Below are positions 40,982 to 48,810 of a stretch of DNA of 64,000 nucleotides, in pieces (positions within the stretch are counted from its first letter, which is position 1; every line of letters starts with the position of its first letter). A program made the position numbers and the translations under genes. This DNA comes from Paenibacillus sp. 1_12 (lineage in GTDB: Bacteria > Bacillota > Bacilli > Paenibacillales > NBRC-103111): positions 39,955-103,954 of the forward strand of contig NZ_FOTE01000019.1 of assembly GCF_900114475.1 (NCBI RefSeq), given 5' to 3'. A model generated the notes under the pieces. That model searched no databases. It had not been told where the DNA came from and was given only the letters and a program-made list of their open reading frames with translations.

Positions 40982-41021
40982 AGCTCGGGAGTTTCCATGA
41001 TCCTTGTCCCGGTCCCGAGCT
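40982..41021 (+). terminator. Hairpin after the sulfurtransferase gene
   Basis: AGCTCGGGA and TCCCGAGCT form a 9-bp stem about 30 bp beyond the stop. The T-run is poor, so termination may be inefficient. No gene occupies 40952-41096. Confidence 0.5.
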
Positions 41022-41096
41022 GTTCGTTGCATCCTGCTGATCGGGTAAGGACTGTACTCATGTTATCAAGCGGTACGTTCACCTCACACTGCAGGA

Positions 41097-41381
41097 TTAT
41101 CTCCCTGCCGTTCTCTCTTTTTTATTATCATTCAGCTGAGTTCGTCGAATCAGCTTCATTTTTTGCAACTTGACTCCTATCTTCGAGATACTAGCTTTGA
41201 AAATACCTATTCTCTCGACGATAGAGGTAACATTAATCGGTTCATACGAGCCAATGCATGCAACGACATGGATATCGGTCAAATTCAGATTGCTGAGTCT
41301 TATTTAATTTTTTATTTGCTGATGTTCGTGTCCCAGGTTTGGGAGCTTATCGAATAGCGGATATACTCAAAATGCTTTCAT
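41097..41381 (-). pseudogene. Decayed MarR-family regulator
   Basis: Reading one frame from ATG 41381 gives a MarR-like protein interrupted by TGA at codon 5 and TAA at codon 26 (41306-41304). Between and after these stops it keeps FDKLPNLGHEHQQIKN, then LTDIHVVACIG and the winged-helix part INVTSIVERIG, ISKIGVKLQKMKLIRR. It ends early at 41097, soon after QLNDNKKE, so the wing end and dimerisation helix are lost. The N-terminal part also looks shortened. It is most likely nonfunctional. It is divergent from the DUF3105 gene. Confidence 0.75.
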
Positions 41382-41522
41382 CACTTTCATACCTCTTTAT
41401 TGTTTCGATTGAACCATTTTATATGTAGACGGATTCACAACCTTAATCAAGCGAGGATTCTATGCTCATCGGGAAAAGTGGAATTTGTTGGAGACTAATG
41501 AAACTTGAAAATGCTCAAACAA

Positions 41523-41543
41523 TACACTACAATACATAGTGTA
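41523..41543. promoter_or_regulatory. Perfect inverted repeat upstream of DUF3105 gene
   Basis: TACACTA and TAGTGTA separated by seven bases, 68 bp upstream of the DUF3105 start. It looks like an operator and vaguely resembles TACA/TGTA-type sites of the CopY/BlaI class. Confidence 0.5.
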
Positions 41544-41610
41544 ACTTGTCTTCTTGCTTTAAAAGACAATAATCATACGAACAAACGTAAATCAGGGAGG
41601 ACTACGGATC

Positions 41611-42369
41611 ATGAACGCAAGGATGGAAATGAATATGGATATGCATGCTAATATGCAGCATGGGACCAGCACGAGCACCGTGCTTTTGTATGTGGGTTTG
41701 ATCATATTGGTCTTATCGATTGTCGGTTATATGTATGCTTCACAATTAAAACGCGGAAATACGAGTGCTTTAAAAAAGGCAGAAAAGGTCGCCTTGAAAA
41801 AGAAAAACAAAACCATTCTCGTCATTTCGCACTCTTTGCTCAGTGCAGCAATTGTTGTTGTCGGAATCTTTTTTATTCAGAATGCAACCAGCAAAACAAA
41901 TATTGAAAACTTGAATTATAAAGCAGCTATCCAGGTAACAGATGACAAAGACTATGGAAGGGGCCACTCTGATGCTCCTGTTTCCTATGATATGAAACTT
42001 CCTACATCGGGGACGCACAGCCCACACGATTTGAAATACGGCTTTTACAAGGAAAAACCAGTTACTGAGATGCTGGTCCACAATTTGGAGCATGGCGATA
42101 TCATTATTTATTACCATCCGAATGCAAAGCCTGAGCTGATCGACAAGATCACGGCACTGACTCATTATAAAAAAGCAGGCTCCGGAGTGCTTGCCGTTCC
42201 TTTCGGTGACGTACAAACGGACAAAGAGGTTGTTGTGAATGCCTGGACAAAAACGATGGAGCTGACCACCTTTGATGAAACCATGGTAGGCACATTCATC
42301 TATAATTATATCAATAAAGGTCCAGAAGAAATTCCTGTCGAAGTTCGTCAGAATGGCGGCACCATGTAA
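41611..42369 (+). CDS. DUF3105 membrane protein with Met/His-rich N-terminus
   Basis: 252 aa, ATG 41611 behind AGGGAGG. The first 18 residues are unusually rich in Met and His (MEMNMDMHANMQHG), a pattern seen in copper- or metal-handling proteins. Two hydrophobic helices follow (about 25-43 and 71-90). The extracellular C-terminal DUF3105 domain contains PTSGTHSPHD, LVHNLEHGDIIIYYHP and conserved His residues. DUF3105 has no established function. The perfect inverted repeat upstream and the adjacent decayed MarR gene suggest that it is or was regulated. A metal role is only an inference from composition. Confidence 0.85.
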   Translation: MNARMEMNMDMHANMQHGTSTSTVLLYVGLIILVLSIVGYMYASQLKRGNTSALKKAEKVALKKKNKTILVISHSLLSAAIVVVGIFFIQNATSKTNIENLNYKAAIQVTDDKDYGRGHSDAPVSYDMKLPTSGTHSPHDLKYGFYKEKPVTEMLVHNLEHGDIIIYYHPNAKPELIDKITALTHYKKAGSGVLAVPFGDVQTDKEVVVNAWTKTMELTTFDETMVGTFIYNYINKGPEEIPVEVRQNGGTM

Positions 42370-42390
42370 CATGCACCTTATTCCAGTCGA

Positions 42391-42442
42391 CTTCCGCTGC
42401 AAGCTTGGCCTCTATACGCACTGTAAGCTTAAGCAGCGGAAG
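42391..42442 (+). terminator. Long hairpin after DUF3105 gene
   Basis: CTTCCGCTGC and GCAGCGGAAG form a 10-bp outer stem, extended by AAGCTT/AAGCTT inside, 22 bp beyond the stop. No T-run follows. Confidence 0.6.
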
Positions 42443-42630
42443 CCGCTATCAATTAAGAAACTTGATTTCCTGAATATAACTTTTTGCAACTCTGTAAATA
42501 GAAAATAACTCTATACTTGTTGGTTGACGATGATCCTGAATCAAGTTACAATTGTCCCCATATTCATTAAAGATTCGTAAGTGAAACTCTGCTATCCAAG
42601 CTATTCATTATGAACCAAGGTGGTCGACAA

Positions 42631-42852
42631 ATGGAACATTACTCTGCACTTATTGGCGTCGTATTAGAAAAAATGGATCAAACCTATAAGGACCTTAAAT
42701 TTAATTATAACGGCCTTGAGGGTGTTCTTCATTCACACTCCAGGGAGGAAATAGAGAATACACCTGAGCTGATCACAATTACAATGTTGAAGGACATGTA
42801 CGAGGCGCTGATTCGTGAAATAGAAGCCCAACTGCCTGGAATCAAGGATTGA
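42631..42852 (+). CDS. Small hypothetical protein
   Basis: 73 aa from ATG 42631, chosen because AAGGTGG lies 7 nt upstream (an ATG at 42610 lacks a site). Acidic, helical and soluble, with no TM or signal peptide. It begins MEHYSALIGVVLEKMDQTYK and ends EAQLPGIKD. I do not recognise a family. It stands alone, upstream of the Zur-controlled rpmE2 promoter. Confidence 0.6.
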   Translation: MEHYSALIGVVLEKMDQTYKDLKFNYNGLEGVLHSHSREEIENTPELITITMLKDMYEALIREIEAQLPGIKD

Positions 42853-42894
42853 AGTCTTGAAAATAAACGGATAAACAGACACTACCGGGCTTTA

Positions 42895-42924
42895 TTGACT
42901 TTATTTATAGTGATGAGATACAAT
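42895..42924 (+). promoter_or_regulatory. SigA-type promoter of rpmE2
   Basis: TTGACT (42895-42900) and TACAAT (42919-42924) with an 18-bp spacer, followed directly by a Zur-box-like site. The 5' untranslated region would be about 155 nt. Confidence 0.7.
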
Positions 42925-42933
42925 ATCATTATA

Positions 42934-42948
42934 TCGTAAATATTACAT
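42934..42948 (+). promoter_or_regulatory. Zur-box-like operator
   Basis: TCGTAAATATTACAT matches the Bacillus Zur 7-1-7 site TCGTAAT-N-ATTACGA at 11 of 14 positions. It lies 9 bp after the -10 box, covering the predicted transcription start, where repressor binding would block transcription. Confidence 0.65.
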
Positions 42949-43086
42949 TTAAATAGAGCGATGTATACAAAGTGACAAAGTAGTCAAAGGTAGTTATAGC
43001 ATGAAATAAAGTCTAAATTCCCTGGAGTCAACGAAGAAAGCTGGTAATCCAACGCCCTTAATCAATGAGAGATAGGATGATGTGAA

Positions 43087-43335
43087 ATGAGAGAAGGCAT
43101 ACACCCCAAATACAATCAGGTTATTATGCTTGATGTGAGCAGTGGCTACAAGTTTTTGACAGGCTCTACGAAAAGCTCTAATGAATCCATGGAATGGGAA
43201 GATGGCAACAGCTACCCAGTGATCCGTGTCGAAACAAGCTCCGCTTCTCACCCTTTCTATACAGGTAAGCAGCGTAATGCCGAAATCGGCGGCCGTGTAG
43301 ACCGCTTCAACCAAAGATACGGTGCAAAGAAATAA
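43087..43335 (+). CDS. rpmE2: 50S ribosomal protein L31 type B (zinc-free)
   Basis: 82 aa. Opens [20 protein letters not shown] and contains [11 protein letters not shown] and [12 protein letters not shown], typical of L31 type B. It has no cysteines, so it is the C-minus form that does not bind zinc and replaces the zinc-containing L31 when zinc is scarce. The upstream Zur-box-like operator and the convergent zur gene fit that role. The promoter is at 42895-42924 and a strong shared terminator follows at 43457-43491. Confidence 0.95.
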   Translation: MREGIHPKYNQVIMLDVSSGYKFLTGSTKSSNESMEWEDGNSYPVIRVETSSASHPFYTGKQRNAEIGGRVDRFNQRYGAKK

Positions 43336-43456
43336 GACAAGCAGTTAAAACGTAACCTTTTTTATCGGCAAACCATATATATATGCCATAGCCATATCTC
43401 TTAGCCTGCATACTTAGCATGATCAACTCGCGGTAAGCATTCCCAGATTTACAACA

Positions 43457-43491
43457 AAACAGCTAACCCCAATAATGCGGGTTAGCTGTTT
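43457..43491. terminator. Strong bidirectional terminator between rpmE2 and zur
   Basis: AAACAGCTAACCC and GGGTTAGCTGTTT form a 13-bp perfect stem flanked by A- and T-rich sequence between convergent genes. Confidence 0.92.
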
Positions 43492-43494
43492 CCT

Positions 43495-43932
43495 TTATGA
43501 AGGCGGATTAATTTGACATTCCTCACAAATTCCATAAACCTCGAAACGGTGGTTCAATATTTTATACTTTCCAGGAAGCACCATCTGCTGTTCCATGGGG
43601 CAATAATCGAAAGTCAGCGTCTTCTCACAGTTCACACAGATTAAATGGTGATGATGGTGGGAAAGACAGCTGCCCTTAAATTTCAGACCCCCGTCCATAA
43701 AATAAAATTGCTCCAGAACACCCATTTCACTTAACATACGAAGATTACGGTAAACGGTATCAAAGCTTACGCTTGGGTATTTAATAGTCATTTGATCATA
43801 AACATCTTTAGGGGATAAATATCCATCCTGTATGGCAAAAATCTGCGCCATCGTTCTACGCTGATCTGTAATTCTCCAGCCATTTCTCGACATGACTGCC
43901 AGCATATCCTGCACATTATGGCTTTCTGACAC
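43495..43932 (-). CDS. zur: Fur-family zinc uptake regulator
   Basis: 145 aa. The winged-helix N-terminal part has GWRITDQRRTMAQIFA and SVSFDTVYRNLRML. The metal-binding part has CLSHHHHHLICVNCEKT, the CPMEQQ segment and CEEC, giving the two structural-zinc CxxC pairs (CVNC, CEEC) and the five-His cluster typical of Bacillus Zur, not Fur or PerR. With zinc bound it represses uptake systems and zinc-free ribosomal proteins. Its neighbour rpmE2 carries a matching operator, which strengthens the assignment. Confidence 0.88.
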   Translation of the reverse strand: MSESHNVQDMLAVMSRNGWRITDQRRTMAQIFAIQDGYLSPKDVYDQMTIKYPSVSFDTVYRNLRMLSEMGVLEQFYFMDGGLKFKGSCLSHHHHHLICVNCEKTLTFDYCPMEQQMVLPGKYKILNHRFEVYGICEECQINPPS

Positions 43933-44085
43933 TGCTCTTCACAATCCTTTCTGATCTCTGCAAGCTTTGCGAAGTCATTGATGATACATGATTACATGCA
44001 TATATTATCACTTTATCAAAAAATGAACGAATCGCCAAGTTTTTCAGCATAAGATCGGAAATTCATGGTTAACTTATCACCTGAA

Positions 44086-44904
44086 TCATTCCAATACGGA
44101 GAGAAATGCGTTGTGTATCCATAAATTAGAGGCAATCAATCTTTGATCGCTGAGATCAAATGCTAATCCTGCACCATTGGTTACCACTCCACCCGCCTCC
44201 TGGACTATGAGGATCCCCGCTGCAACATCCCAAGGATATAAACCATCATGCCAGAATCCCGTCAGCTTGCCTGATGCTACCCAGCATAAATCAAGACTTG
44301 CAGCTCCATTAATACGCACATTTCTTGATGTGCCAGCCATTCTTCTGATTTGTTCTACTAGAACCGAATTGGAATGCCAGTCGTTCGCCTGAAAGCCTGT
44401 TGCCAGTAAAGCCTCACTTAATTCTTGCTCCTGAGCCACCTGAATCGGGCTTCCGTTAAAAAAAGCGCCTCCCTGCTTTCTTGCTGAGTAAAGATCGGCA
44501 GTTACCGGATTATAGACGATTCCGCAGACGAGGATTCCGTCCTTAACAATCCCTATGGAAATCGCAAAGTGAGATATTCCGTGAATAAAGTTGGTTGTCC
44601 CATCAATGGGATCAATAATCCAACCATATCCTGGAGCAAGCTTTCCCCAAGCATATGGAGACTCTTCCTTAGCTCCATCTGTTTCCTCGGATAAGATCCA
44701 ATGGTCGGGATAATCGCGGTTGATTTGGTCACGCAGATAAAGCTCGCTGAGCACATCCACTTCTGTCACCAAATCGGATTTGTTTTTTTTCTCTTGAATT
44801 TGCAACGGCTTCTTCATGAAACCCAAGATCAATGCCCCCGCTTCTTTCGCATAGCGAGTTGCATCCAGCAATATTTGATGTTCATATACCTCTTGTTCGT
44901 TCAT
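44086..44904 (-). CDS. Inositol monophosphatase-family phosphatase
   Basis: 272 aa, ATG 44904 with GGAGAG upstream. It contains all the Mg/Li-sensitive phosphatase motifs: ILSEETDGA, WIIDPIDGTTNFIHG and WDVAAGILIVQEAGG. Such enzymes remove phosphate from inositol-phosphate, sugar phosphates or nucleotide phosphates such as PAP. It follows the MBL hydrolase by 83 bp in the same direction and is probably the last gene of the ABC uptake operon, which implies processing of an imported phosphate ester (inference). Confidence 0.92.
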   Translation of the reverse strand: MNEQEVYEHQILLDATRYAKEAGALILGFMKKPLQIQEKKNKSDLVTEVDVLSELYLRDQINRDYPDHWILSEETDGAKEESPYAWGKLAPGYGWIIDPIDGTTNFIHGISHFAISIGIVKDGILVCGIVYNPVTADLYSARKQGGAFFNGSPIQVAQEQELSEALLATGFQANDWHSNSVLVEQIRRMAGTSRNVRINGAASLDLCWVASGKLTGFWHDGLYPWDVAAGILIVQEAGGVVTNGAGLAFDLSDQRLIASNLWIHNAFLSVLE

Positions 44905-44987
44905 ACGTTCTCTCCATTCGCCAAGCCACCTGAGTGGATTACTTGAATCCTTTATTTAAACTGACTACGATCCTTGGCAATCTGTTG

Positions 44988-45962
44988 TTACATGCCGATC
45001 TTAACAGGAATAGAACCGTTGTCTATGGATGACATGGTCCCCGCTGCGCGGTCTCCAGTCAAATGAAAGACAGTGTCTGTACGTGAACGAAGGATGTCCC
45101 ATTCCTCTTGAAAATCAGTTGATCGCTCCACACTACAACATATGATACAATGCTCCGGTTGAATCCATGATAAAATGCGGGAATTAAAGCCATCCTGCAC
45201 TCCGTGATGAGAAACCTTCCAAATTCGGCTCCTTATGTCCGTACGCTGAGCAAGACGTTCCCATCCGGGCTCCAATTGATCGCCACCAAATAGAATGCTC
45301 GAACTGGGCTCATTTACATAACTAAGTCGATATACAGAGCTGTCGTCATTGGATAACTCAAAGAAACTGGGCAATATCTCGGTGAATTCATCGCTGTTGC
45401 CATTAGCAACATAGGTTGAGACTGCTTTCATAAGAACCTCATAAGCCGGAAGCGGGTCCCCGTCCCAAGGATACAGATGAGTTAAAGTAACTTCTTTATC
45501 AGACCAGACGACAGAATTGTCGTTGGATCCGTACATGCTGCGCCATTTGATTTCAGTACCCTGATCGCTTAGCACATGGATGAGCTCCAAATAGGAATTC
45601 AGCATATGGAATACTCTCATTACATAGCTGTCCTCACACTCTAGAACCAGCTGCTCCGAAGGAAGCTCGAATGGTTCGTATGGAAGAACCGCTTTGATAA
45701 CCCGTTTCTCTCTAGCGATATCCAAAAGGCCGTTGATGTGATCTTCATGAATATGGGTAAGAATCATCCATTCCAGTCGATCCCTCCCATTTCGGTTCAT
45801 CCAGGATAACGGATGGTCCTGATCCTCCGAGAACGTACCGTCACCACCGTCAATTAAGCAAACACTGCCGGAAGGCAGCTGAATCAGATGGGCGTCTCCC
45901 CACCCGACATTCAGACATTGAACTGTAGCCTTTATCATTCTCCTGTCACCTTTATCATTCAT
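44988..45962 (-). CDS. MBL-fold metallohydrolase (ComEC-C-terminal-like)
   Basis: 324 aa. The metal-binding signature is LTHIHEDHINGL (HxHxDH), with further ligands in LFGGDQ and KVSHHGVQDG. The N-terminal part QCLNVGWGDAHLIQLPSGS is typical of the ComEC/Rec2-related hydrolase group, which includes nucleases and phosphodiesterases. No signal peptide, so it acts in the cytoplasm. The start at ATG 45962 (AAGG nearby) was kept because an internal ATG sits only 1 nt from a GGAG. It begins 8 bp after the ATPase gene. A phosphodiesterase acting before the IMPase-type phosphatase would make sense of the order (inference). Confidence 0.85.
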   Translation of the reverse strand: MNDKGDRRMIKATVQCLNVGWGDAHLIQLPSGSVCLIDGGDGTFSEDQDHPLSWMNRNGRDRLEWMILTHIHEDHINGLLDIAREKRVIKAVLPYEPFELPSEQLVLECEDSYVMRVFHMLNSYLELIHVLSDQGTEIKWRSMYGSNDNSVVWSDKEVTLTHLYPWDGDPLPAYEVLMKAVSTYVANGNSDEFTEILPSFFELSNDDSSVYRLSYVNEPSSSILFGGDQLEPGWERLAQRTDIRSRIWKVSHHGVQDGFNSRILSWIQPEHCIICCSVERSTDFQEEWDILRSRTDTVFHLTGDRAAGTMSSIDNGSIPVKIGM

Positions 45963-45970
45963 ATTTGGCC

Positions 45971-47053
45971 TTACTTTTCGGGCGGTAATACATGAATTTT
46001 ATGCTTATCCAAGGCCAAATGGATGACGCCCTGAAGGTAACCCCGCACACTTGGGCTGGAATCATCTACAATCCACTGGAGCGGAGCGGAATCAACCCAA
46101 TAACGAATCATCCGCCCCAGAAAGCTGCTCCGCTGAATGAATCCACTCCATACATTCTCACCAGCAATCGGCGCTTCTATAATGGAGATACATTCAGGTC
46201 GGATCACAAGGGTAACCCGATCACCCAACCGAACGGGATGTCCGCTATGATGAACTCTCAGCACAGTTAATCCACATTTTACAACCAAATCTTTTCCTTC
46301 AATAGCTGCGACTTCACCCTCTATAAAATTAGCCGTTCCTACAAAATCAGCTATAAACTTACTATTCGGTTTAAAGTAAATATCCCAAGGATCTCCGACC
46401 TGACCAATCTGCCCTTTGTGGAACACTGCAATTTTGTCAGAGATGGACAAGGCTTCATCCTGATCATGTGTAACAAAAATTGCCGTAATTCCTAATCGCT
46501 GCTGCAGCTCTCTAAGCTCATTTCTCACTTCAACTCGCATTTTCGCATCGAGGTTACTCAGCGGCTCATCCATAAGCAGAACCTTTTGTCCTAAAATGAG
46601 CGCTCTGGCAAAGGCAACACGCTGCTGCTGCCCGCCGCTCAGTGCTCTGGGAAGCCTGTCCTGCAAGCCTTGAAGTCCAAACATGCTTAACATGGACTCG
46701 ACTTTTCCCTTGGCTTCCTGACGAGAAATTTTCTGCAGCTTTAATCCATACGAAATATTTTCGTAAACGGTCATATGCGGAAAAAGAGCATACTCCTGAA
46801 AAACCAACGGTGTGTTTCGTTTGAATGCGGGCAGTCCATTCACGTTTTTGCCTTCTATATAAATATGACCTGCATCTGGTTCATAAAATCCGGCAATCAG
46901 CCGCATCAGTGTCGTTTTGCCGCAACCGCTCGGACCGAGCAGTGTAGTAAAGCTGCCGGTGGGGACGTCTAGAGACACTTCATTTATTGCCTGAAAGTCT
47001 CCAAAGCGTTTCGACACATTTGAAATTCGAATCATCGGTTCCTCTGTGTTCAT
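45971..47053 (-). CDS. ABC transporter ATPase (FbpC/PotA type)
   Basis: 360 aa from ATG 47053, preceded by TTGGAGG. Walker A GPSGCGKTT, signature LSGGQQQRVAFARAL, Walker B VLLMDEPLSN, and a switch His in FVTHDQDEAL, followed by a C-terminal TOBE domain (about 290-355). It energises import through the fused permease. Family members drive uptake of Fe(III), spermidine or 2-aminoethylphosphonate. The gene is 14 bp after the permease and 8 bp before the MBL gene. Confidence 0.94.
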   Translation of the reverse strand: MNTEEPMIRISNVSKRFGDFQAINEVSLDVPTGSFTTLLGPSGCGKTTLMRLIAGFYEPDAGHIYIEGKNVNGLPAFKRNTPLVFQEYALFPHMTVYENISYGLKLQKISRQEAKGKVESMLSMFGLQGLQDRLPRALSGGQQQRVAFARALILGQKVLLMDEPLSNLDAKMRVEVRNELRELQQRLGITAIFVTHDQDEALSISDKIAVFHKGQIGQVGDPWDIYFKPNSKFIADFVGTANFIEGEVAAIEGKDLVVKCGLTVLRVHHSGHPVRLGDRVTLVIRPECISIIEAPIAGENVWSGFIQRSSFLGRMIRYWVDSAPLQWIVDDSSPSVRGYLQGVIHLALDKHKIHVLPPEK

Positions 47054-47066
47054 GATTGCCTCCAAG

Positions 47067-48713
47067 TTAAAGTTCTATCGATTTACCTTGTTTCTTCAAG
47101 AAAATCTGTGCTATAACCAACACAGTGAAAGCGATGGATATGAGAACAATGGTAAAAGCCGATGCTCTTCCCCATTCTCCGTTTTGTACAAGTCCGAGAA
47201 TGGAAACCGTACCCACGGACGTTTTCGCAGAATAAATGAAAATGATCACACTTAAACAAGTAACAGAGCGTAGAAAAGATACGACGATTCCTGAGATAAA
47301 GGGTCCTCTCAATAGGGGAAACACAATTTTCCTGAAGGTTCCGAGATTGCTTGTTCCCAGATTGAGCGAAGCCTCTTCCAGCGCTCCACTGATCTGTTGA
47401 AGTCCTGCAAGGCTGGCGCTATAGCAGGTTGGTAAATTCCAGAACATAAGGGCAAGAACCATTATCAGAGGTGTCCCCGTGAGCAGGAACGGTTGTTCGT
47501 TAAAGGCTATGGCAAAGCCAAGTCCCAGAAATACCCCAGGCACAGCCCCAGGCAATATCGCTAAGAAATCAAGCAAACGATTAATGCCTATACGCTTTCT
47601 TTGAACGATATAGGCTAACGGCAGAGCAAACAGTCCAGCCGCCAACGAAGCAATCAAGGCATATTGGATGCTGTTGAAAATTTCCCTACCCTTCGCTCCA
47701 ACATATTGAATATTGTGCAAAGTGAATGACCAATCATACCCCCATGTCTTAGTGAAGGCGCCGTAAAACAAAACTCCGTAGATCGAAAGTACAACTAGCG
47801 TTACGAACATGCAAAATGCAAACAATCCCCATTTAATCGCAAAAGGAAGCGGAAAATGCTCCAGAGACGTTTCTTTTCCGGTAACAGTAACGTAGGAGAG
47901 TTTGCCAACCCATATTCGGTTCCATACAAATAGACCAAGCGCCGGGAGCAGGAGAGCCGTTGAGAGCACAGCAGCCGAATTCAGATCAAATAATCCTGAC
48001 ATTTGCATATAAGCCTCTGTCGGCAGTACATTGAAATTCCCCGCAATAATCATCGGATTCCCGAAATCTGCCAACACATTCATCGCGGCAATCAGCGCTC
48101 CGCCAGCTACCCCTGGTCTGCATAGTGGAAAAAACACGTTTTTGAAAACTTGCCAATGTGTAGCTCCGAGATTGTAAGCGGCATACTCCAGGTTCGTGGA
48201 TGTCGATTTCATCACCCCGTAAATAACCGCATAGGCGTAAGGGAAAAAGGTAATCGTTTGTACTAGCCATAAGCCATGCCAGCCGTAAATATCCAAATTA
48301 ACATGCAGCACATATTTAGAGATCATACCTTGTCTGCCAAAAAGAAGAATGTACGACAGCGCAACGATAAATGGAGGCGAGACAATAGGCAATATGGTAA
48401 TAAATTTGAACAGCCCTTTGCAAGGGACCTTCAACCTTGTAATCGTATAAGCAAAAGCAAAAGCGATGACCGTGCAGGATACACTGGATACAGCTGTCAT
48501 GAACAAGCTGTTCAACGCCGCATGATACCACCTGGAATAAGTAAACAGCTTGAGATAATCCTCAAATCGAGAGAAGCTTACTACCTTAACGATCGGCCAG
48601 ACAACAAAAAAACACGTAATCAGAATAATCGCTATAATAGCAAAGGCCATTGCAGGTTCATTTCTTAATTTTTTCATTTCTGCCCAGGTGTCTTTGACAG
48701 CAGTTGATAACAA
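47067..48713 (-). CDS. Fused two-domain ABC permease (FbpB / phosphonate type)
   Basis: 548 aa if it starts at TTG 48713, which has AAAGGTG 9 nt upstream. The longer frame from ATG 48785 starts inside an intergenic hairpin and has no ribosome binding site, so I reject it. About twelve hydrophobic helices form two permease halves. EAA-type loops are EYAAYNLGATHWQVFKNVF and EEASLNLGTSNLGTFRKIV. This fusion is typical of Fe(III) and 2-aminoethylphosphonate importers. Confidence 0.88.
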   Translation of the reverse strand: MLSTAVKDTWAEMKKLRNEPAMAFAIIAIILITCFFVVWPIVKVVSFSRFEDYLKLFTYSRWYHAALNSLFMTAVSSVSCTVIAFAFAYTITRLKVPCKGLFKFITILPIVSPPFIVALSYILLFGRQGMISKYVLHVNLDIYGWHGLWLVQTITFFPYAYAVIYGVMKSTSTNLEYAAYNLGATHWQVFKNVFFPLCRPGVAGGALIAAMNVLADFGNPMIIAGNFNVLPTEAYMQMSGLFDLNSAAVLSTALLLPALGLFVWNRIWVGKLSYVTVTGKETSLEHFPLPFAIKWGLFAFCMFVTLVVLSIYGVLFYGAFTKTWGYDWSFTLHNIQYVGAKGREIFNSIQYALIASLAAGLFALPLAYIVQRKRIGINRLLDFLAILPGAVPGVFLGLGFAIAFNEQPFLLTGTPLIMVLALMFWNLPTCYSASLAGLQQISGALEEASLNLGTSNLGTFRKIVFPLLRGPFISGIVVSFLRSVTCLSVIIFIYSAKTSVGTVSILGLVQNGEWGRASAFTIVLISIAFTVLVIAQIFLKKQGKSIEL

Positions 48714-48738
48714 GACTTCCCACACCTTTCGTTTAAAA

Positions 48739-48787
48739 GCATGAACGATTCTCCCGCTAGCAAACTTCCACAGGAGAAGGTTCATGC
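48739..48787 (-). other. Terminator-like attenuator hairpin between binding protein and permease
   Basis: On the minus strand GCATGAAC pairs with GTTCATGC, extended by TTCTCC/GGAGAA, and is followed by TTTT. It lies just past the binding-protein stop (48811) and would lower permease expression relative to the binding protein. Confidence 0.65.
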
Positions 48788-48810
48788 TTTTTACTTTTAT
48801 TCCATTATCC

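Noticed and set aside
41770..42402. 210-codon minus-strand frame opposite DUF3105
   Set aside because: Cys/Ile-rich antisense product; the plus-strand frame has a strong ribosome binding site and a known domain.
43983..44000. Possible second Zur box upstream of zur (ATGTAATCATGTATC on the minus strand)
   Set aside because: Only the left half matches the Zur consensus; too weak to claim autoregulation.
48714..48785. N-terminal extension of the fused permease
   Set aside because: Lies in an attenuator-like hairpin without a ribosome binding site; a downstream TTG fits better.
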